Assembly (NCBI RefSeq): GCF_904846675.1
Contig: NZ_CAJHBT010000013.1
Span: forward strand, 1-64,000
Length of the DNA stretch: 64,000 nucleotides
From: Psychrobacter urativorans
GTDB taxonomy: Bacteria; Pseudomonadota; Gammaproteobacteria; Pseudomonadales; Moraxellaceae
Direction of reading: 5' to 3'
Part shown: positions 60,660 through 64,000 of the stretch, piece after piece
Layout of the letters: every line of letters begins with the position of its first letter
How positions within the stretch are numbered: the first letter of the stretch is position 1
Notes under the pieces: model-generated
Seen by the model: the letters and a program-made list of their open reading frames with translations, nothing else
Databases searched by the model: none
What the model was told of the DNA's origin: nothing
Translations under genes and position numbers: made by a program

Positions 60660-61283
60660 ATGGCTGACTTATCAACCTTAGCAAGACCCTACGCTAAAGC
60701 CGCGTTTGACTATGCCAATGAGAACGGGGTGGTAAATGAGTGGGAAGACTTCTTATTTATTGCCAGTACGATTGTCAATGACAAATCGTTCCAACCATTG
60801 CTAGACAATCCAGCCGTTTCTGCTGAGCATAAGTCAGCCGCTTTGGTCGACCTTTATGATACACAAGTAGCGAGCGCTAATGATTCTGCTTTTAAGCAAC
60901 TATTGGGTGCAACCCAAGGGCATAATCGAGACAGCACCGTCAGCTATCCTAAAGTGTCAACAGCGCTTAGCAACTTCGTTCATCAGCTATCAGAGCAAGA
61001 GCGTCTGGCGCTGCTTCCTGAAGTTTATGAGCATTATCGCCGTCACAAAGCTCTAAGCTTAAAGCAACTTGACGCTTATGTGACCTCTGCCTATCCATTG
61101 ACCGGCGCACAGCGAGAGCTGTTGCAAAGACGTCTTGCTACCTCGCTAAATGCCGATGTAGTGATTCATGAGTCGGTTGATCAAAGCTTATTGGCAGGCG
61201 CTACTATCAAAATTGGTGACAAAATCATCGATGATTCTATGCGCGGCAAGTTACAACAGTTAAAAACACAGCTAACGGCCTAA
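60660..61283 (+). CDS. atpH: ATP synthase F1 subunit delta
   Basis: Delta links the F1 head to subunit b. The 207-residue protein has the N-terminal [17 protein letters not shown] and the C-terminal [27 protein letters not shown], as in the family. It is about 30 residues longer than E. coli AtpH because of an insertion near 75-105 ([20 protein letters not shown]). A gap of 121 bases precedes atpA. Confidence 0.94.
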   Translation: MADLSTLARPYAKAAFDYANENGVVNEWEDFLFIASTIVNDKSFQPLLDNPAVSAEHKSAALVDLYDTQVASANDSAFKQLLGATQGHNRDSTVSYPKVSTALSNFVHQLSEQERLALLPEVYEHYRRHKALSLKQLDAYVTSAYPLTGAQRELLQRRLATSLNADVVIHESVDQSLLAGATIKIGDKIIDDSMRGKLQQLKTQLTA

Positions 61284-61404
61284 TGCCATTTATCTACTCA
61301 TCAATGTCGACTGGTTAAGTCAGGTCTGCGTGACAATAGTTTGAGTGATAAGTAGAGCATTTAAGTCAGTAGGCGGGTTATCATAAATTAAAGGAAACCA
61401 GTCA

Positions 61405-62949
61405 ATGCAACAATTGAATCCAGCGGAAATCAGTAACCTGATTAAGCAGCGAATTCAAGACCTTGATGCGGGTGCAACTGCAAAGAATGAAGGCACGATT
61501 GTCAAAGTATCTGACGGTATCGTGCAGATTCATGGTCTTGAAGATGCCATGTATGGCGAAATGATTGAGTTCGAAGGCGAGATTTACGGCATGGCGCTTA
61601 ACTTAGAGCGTGATTCTGTGGGCGCGGTAGTATTAGGCGACTTCCTAAAACTACAAGAAGGCCAGAAAGCCTATTGTACCGGTCGTATTCTTGAAGTGCC
61701 GATAGGCCCTGAGCTGTTAGGCCGTGTTGTTGATGCCTTAGGTAATCCTATTGATGGCAAAGGTCCTATCAATGCAAAACTGACCGATAAAGTCGAAAAA
61801 ATCGCCCCAGGCGTTATCGATCGTCAGTCAGTAGACCAACCCGTAATGACCGGTTATAAAGCGGTTGATACCATGATACCAATCGGTCGTGGTCAGCGCG
61901 AACTTATCATTGGTGACCGTCAGACTGGTAAAACAGCCATGGCGATTGATGCGATTATTGCACAGAAATCTTCTGGTATTAAGTGTGTATACGTAGCTAT
62001 CGGGCAAAAACGCTCTACCATTGCTAACGTTGTACGTAAGCTTGAGCAGACTGGTGCGCTTGAATATACTACGGTTGTGGTTGCATCAGCCTCAGAACCA
62101 GCAGCACTACAGTATATTGCACCGTATTCAGGTTGTACGATGGGTGAATACTTCCGTGACCGCGGCGAAGATGCACTCATTGTGTTTGATGATTTATCAA
62201 AACAAGCGGTAGCTTATCGTCAGATTTCACTCTTGCTACGTCGTCCGCCAGGCCGTGAAGCCTATCCTGGTGACGTATTCTATCTACATTCACGTTTACT
62301 TGAGCGTGCATCACGCGTTAACGCAGCCTATGTAGAAAAATTCACCAATGGCGAAGTGGTTGGTAAAACTGGTTCTTTAACCGCGCTACCAATCATCGAA
62401 ACCCAAGCTGGTGACGTCTCGGCATTCGTACCGACCAACGTGATTTCAATTACTGATGGTCAGATCTTCTTAGAATCCAGCTTATTTAACTCAGGTATCC
62501 GTCCAGCGGTGAACGCTGGTATTTCGGTATCTCGTGTTGGCGGCGCGGCGCAAACTAAGATTATTAAGAAACTATCAGGTGGCATCCGTACCGCTCTAGC
62601 TCAGTATCGTGAATTAGCAGCATTCGCGCAGTTTGCATCGGACCTTGATGATGCGACTCGTGAACAGCTTGATCATGGTGAACGCGTTACTGAACTGATG
62701 AAGCAGAAACAGTACCAGCCGATGTCTATTGCCGAGCAAAGTGCGGTTATCTACGCATCAAACGAAGGATTCCTCTCAGACGTTCCTGTTGAAAAAATTG
62801 GTTCTTTTGAAGAAAGCTATTTACGTTATATGCATGATGAGCAAGCTGACTTGATGAAAGAGATTGATGACACTGCAAAATATAATGATGATATTGCAGG
62901 TCGTTTAAAGTCAGCAGTAGAGACTTTTAAACAAAACCACAGTTATTAA
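61405..62949 (+). CDS. atpA: ATP synthase F1 subunit alpha
   Basis: Alpha is the non-catalytic nucleotide-binding subunit of F1. The 514-residue protein has the Walker [16 protein letters not shown] near 172, the [19 protein letters not shown] loop near 290 and the [20 protein letters not shown] stretch. The length matches the family (513). AAAGGAAA precedes the ATG. A 237-base gap before atpG is longer than usual. Confidence 0.98.
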   Translation: MQQLNPAEISNLIKQRIQDLDAGATAKNEGTIVKVSDGIVQIHGLEDAMYGEMIEFEGEIYGMALNLERDSVGAVVLGDFLKLQEGQKAYCTGRILEVPIGPELLGRVVDALGNPIDGKGPINAKLTDKVEKIAPGVIDRQSVDQPVMTGYKAVDTMIPIGRGQRELIIGDRQTGKTAMAIDAIIAQKSSGIKCVYVAIGQKRSTIANVVRKLEQTGALEYTTVVVASASEPAALQYIAPYSGCTMGEYFRDRGEDALIVFDDLSKQAVAYRQISLLLRRPPGREAYPGDVFYLHSRLLERASRVNAAYVEKFTNGEVVGKTGSLTALPIIETQAGDVSAFVPTNVISITDGQIFLESSLFNSGIRPAVNAGISVSRVGGAAQTKIIKKLSGGIRTALAQYRELAAFAQFASDLDDATREQLDHGERVTELMKQKQYQPMSIAEQSAVIYASNEGFLSDVPVEKIGSFEESYLRYMHDEQADLMKEIDDTAKYNDDIAGRLKSAVETFKQNHSY

Positions 62950-63186
62950 TTTAACGGGTTAAGCCGGTTTGGTTGGTTGTAGCTTGTAGCTAGCGAGTTA
63001 TTATTATCTTAATAGGTAATAACTTCCAAGCTTATAGAGTGGCGCGTTGTCTTAAAAGATATTTGCGTCGCTTTAGTCACAACTAATGGCATATGACTGC
63101 TGTGATTGCATAGTGCTAAAAAATAGTGCGGCAAGTTATTGTTGCATTCGCCAATGCTTTTTTAACCCTCTTATATTGGAATCATT

Positions 63187-64000
63187 ATGGCAAGCTTAAA
63201 AGAAATACGTGCCAAAGTCACCAGTATTCAAAGCACCCAGAAAATTACCCGTGCCATGCAAATGGTGGCTGCGAGTAAGATGCGCCGAGCACAAGAGCGC
63301 ATGGTTGTGGGTCGCCCGTATGCTGATAGTATGCGCCGGGTTATTTCACATTTGGTGCATGCTTCATCAGACTATAAACACCCTTATATGGAAGCACGTC
63401 CGGTTAATAAGGTGGGTTATATTGTCATCACCTCTGACCGCGGCCTTGCAGGTGGTTTGAATATTAACTTATTCAAAGCCTTATCTAAAAGTATTAAACA
63501 GTACCAAGACCAGTCTGTACAAGCTGAATTTGCAGTTATTGGCGCTAAAGGCGTCAGCTTCTTTAAAAGCTTCGGTGGCAAAGTTACTTCAGCTGTCACT
63601 GATTATGGCGACAAACCAACCTTTGAGCAGCTAAATGCACCCGTTCAAGCGATGCTGGATGATTATAACAAAGGTAAAATAGACCGTATTTATGTGGTTT
63701 ATAATAAGTTTGTCAATGCTATGACCCAAAAGCCCACGGTCAATCAGCTAGTGCCTTTACCAGAGGGCTCGTTCGGCGATGATGAAAGTGGTATGCAGAC
63801 TGAACTTAGCTGGGATTATATCTACGAGCCTGATATCGAGACCTTGATTGATGATTTGCTTGGGCGCTATATTGAGTCGATTGTTTATCAAGCGGTCATG
63901 GAAAACATTGCCTCTGAGCAGTCGTCGCGAATGGTTGCTATGAAAGCGGCCACCGATAATGCTGGCGACCTAATTAATGATTTACAGTTGGTTTATAACA
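63187..64000 (+). CDS. atpG: ATP synthase F1 subunit gamma (3' end outside the window)
   Basis: Gamma is the central rotor shaft. Translation from ATG 63187 gives MASLKEIRAKVTSIQSTQKI, the standard start, then AMQMVAASKMRRAQ, ITSDRGLAGGLNINLF and the C-terminal ENIASEQSSRMVAMKAATDNA. The gene continues past the window edge, with about 271 codons visible; only the last few dozen residues should be missing. The order atpI-B-E-F-H-A-G predicts atpD and atpC next. Confidence 0.96.
   Translation, partial: MASLKEIRAKVTSIQSTQKITRAMQMVAASKMRRAQERMVVGRPYADSMRRVISHLVHASSDYKHPYMEARPVNKVGYIVITSDRGLAGGLNINLFKALSKSIKQYQDQSVQAEFAVIGAKGVSFFKSFGGKVTSAVTDYGDKPTFEQLNAPVQAMLDDYNKGKIDRIYVVYNKFVNAMTQKPTVNQLVPLPEGSFGDDESGMQTELSWDYIYEPDIETLIDDLLGRYIESIVYQAVMENIASEQSSRMVAMKAATDNAGDLINDLQLVYN

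Overview
The window looks like a chromosomal segment of a gammaproteobacterium of the family Moraxellaceae, most likely Psychrobacter. This is judged from gene content and protein character, not from a database search. Points in favour are the moderate A+T content, the nusB-thiL-pgpA cluster, a homoserine kinase of the aminoglycoside-phosphotransferase type, a division/cell-wall cluster that lacks mraZ and is split in two, the gluQ-dksA pair, and low-complexity hydrophilic tails on several housekeeping proteins. Most of the window is core genome. No rRNA, prophage, insertion sequence or CRISPR array was seen.

Layout. 0.1-4.6 kb: a two-gene RND efflux operon. 4.9-13.0 kb, minus strand: amino-sugar and UDP-GlcNAc synthesis (glmS, glmU), then pgpA, thiL and a greatly extended nusB, then ribH and hisF. 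13.3-19.4 kb: homoserine kinase, a small DUF2007-like protein, a class II glutamine amidotransferase, an A+T-rich PD-(D/E)XK nuclease-like accessory gene, a YchJ-like protein, a YdjM-like membrane protein and a DUF3025-like protein. 19.7-27.5 kb: aconitase, a membrane-anchored glutaredoxin, an exported rhodanese with foreign-looking codon use, a DMT exporter, an unrecognised membrane/coiled-coil protein, tRNA-Glu, tRNA-Ala and a hypothetical gene. 27.6-39.2 kb: gltX, then the first part of the dcw cluster (rsmH-ftsL-ftsI-murE-murF-mraY) and rlmA. 39.2-46.7 kb: cardiolipin synthase, tRNA-Ser, an exported NucA-type endonuclease, small proteins, a P-II protein, a tandem universal stress protein and a SulP transporter. 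47.3-53.5 kb: the displaced murD-ftsW pair, gluQ, dksA and a cAMP phosphodiesterase-like gene. 53.7-57.2 kb: a complete zinc-uptake locus (znuB, znuC, zur, with divergent znuA) and a perfect Zur-type palindrome in the divergent promoter. 57.6-64.0 kb: the F1Fo ATP synthase operon (atpI, B, E, F, H, A and the start of G).

How the genes work together. GlmS and GlmU make UDP-GlcNAc, the precursor used by MurE, MurF, MurD and MraY; FtsL, FtsI and FtsW then use the lipid-linked product at the division septum. ZnuABC and Zur form a self-contained zinc homeostasis unit. GltX sits beside its cognate tRNA-Glu, and GluQ sits beside DksA.

I did not find a convincing new multi-gene system. The signals most worth a second look are non-coding or architectural: three perfect 22-bp tandem repeats upstream of atpI, a 76-bp imperfect palindromic element between murD and ftsW, a terminator-like hairpin inside the 907-bp atpI-atpB gap, very long perfect inverted repeats at two gene ends, a 220-residue tail on NusB that carries an in-frame hexanucleotide repeat, the single-gene PD-(D/E)XK insertion, and the probably acquired rhodanese.
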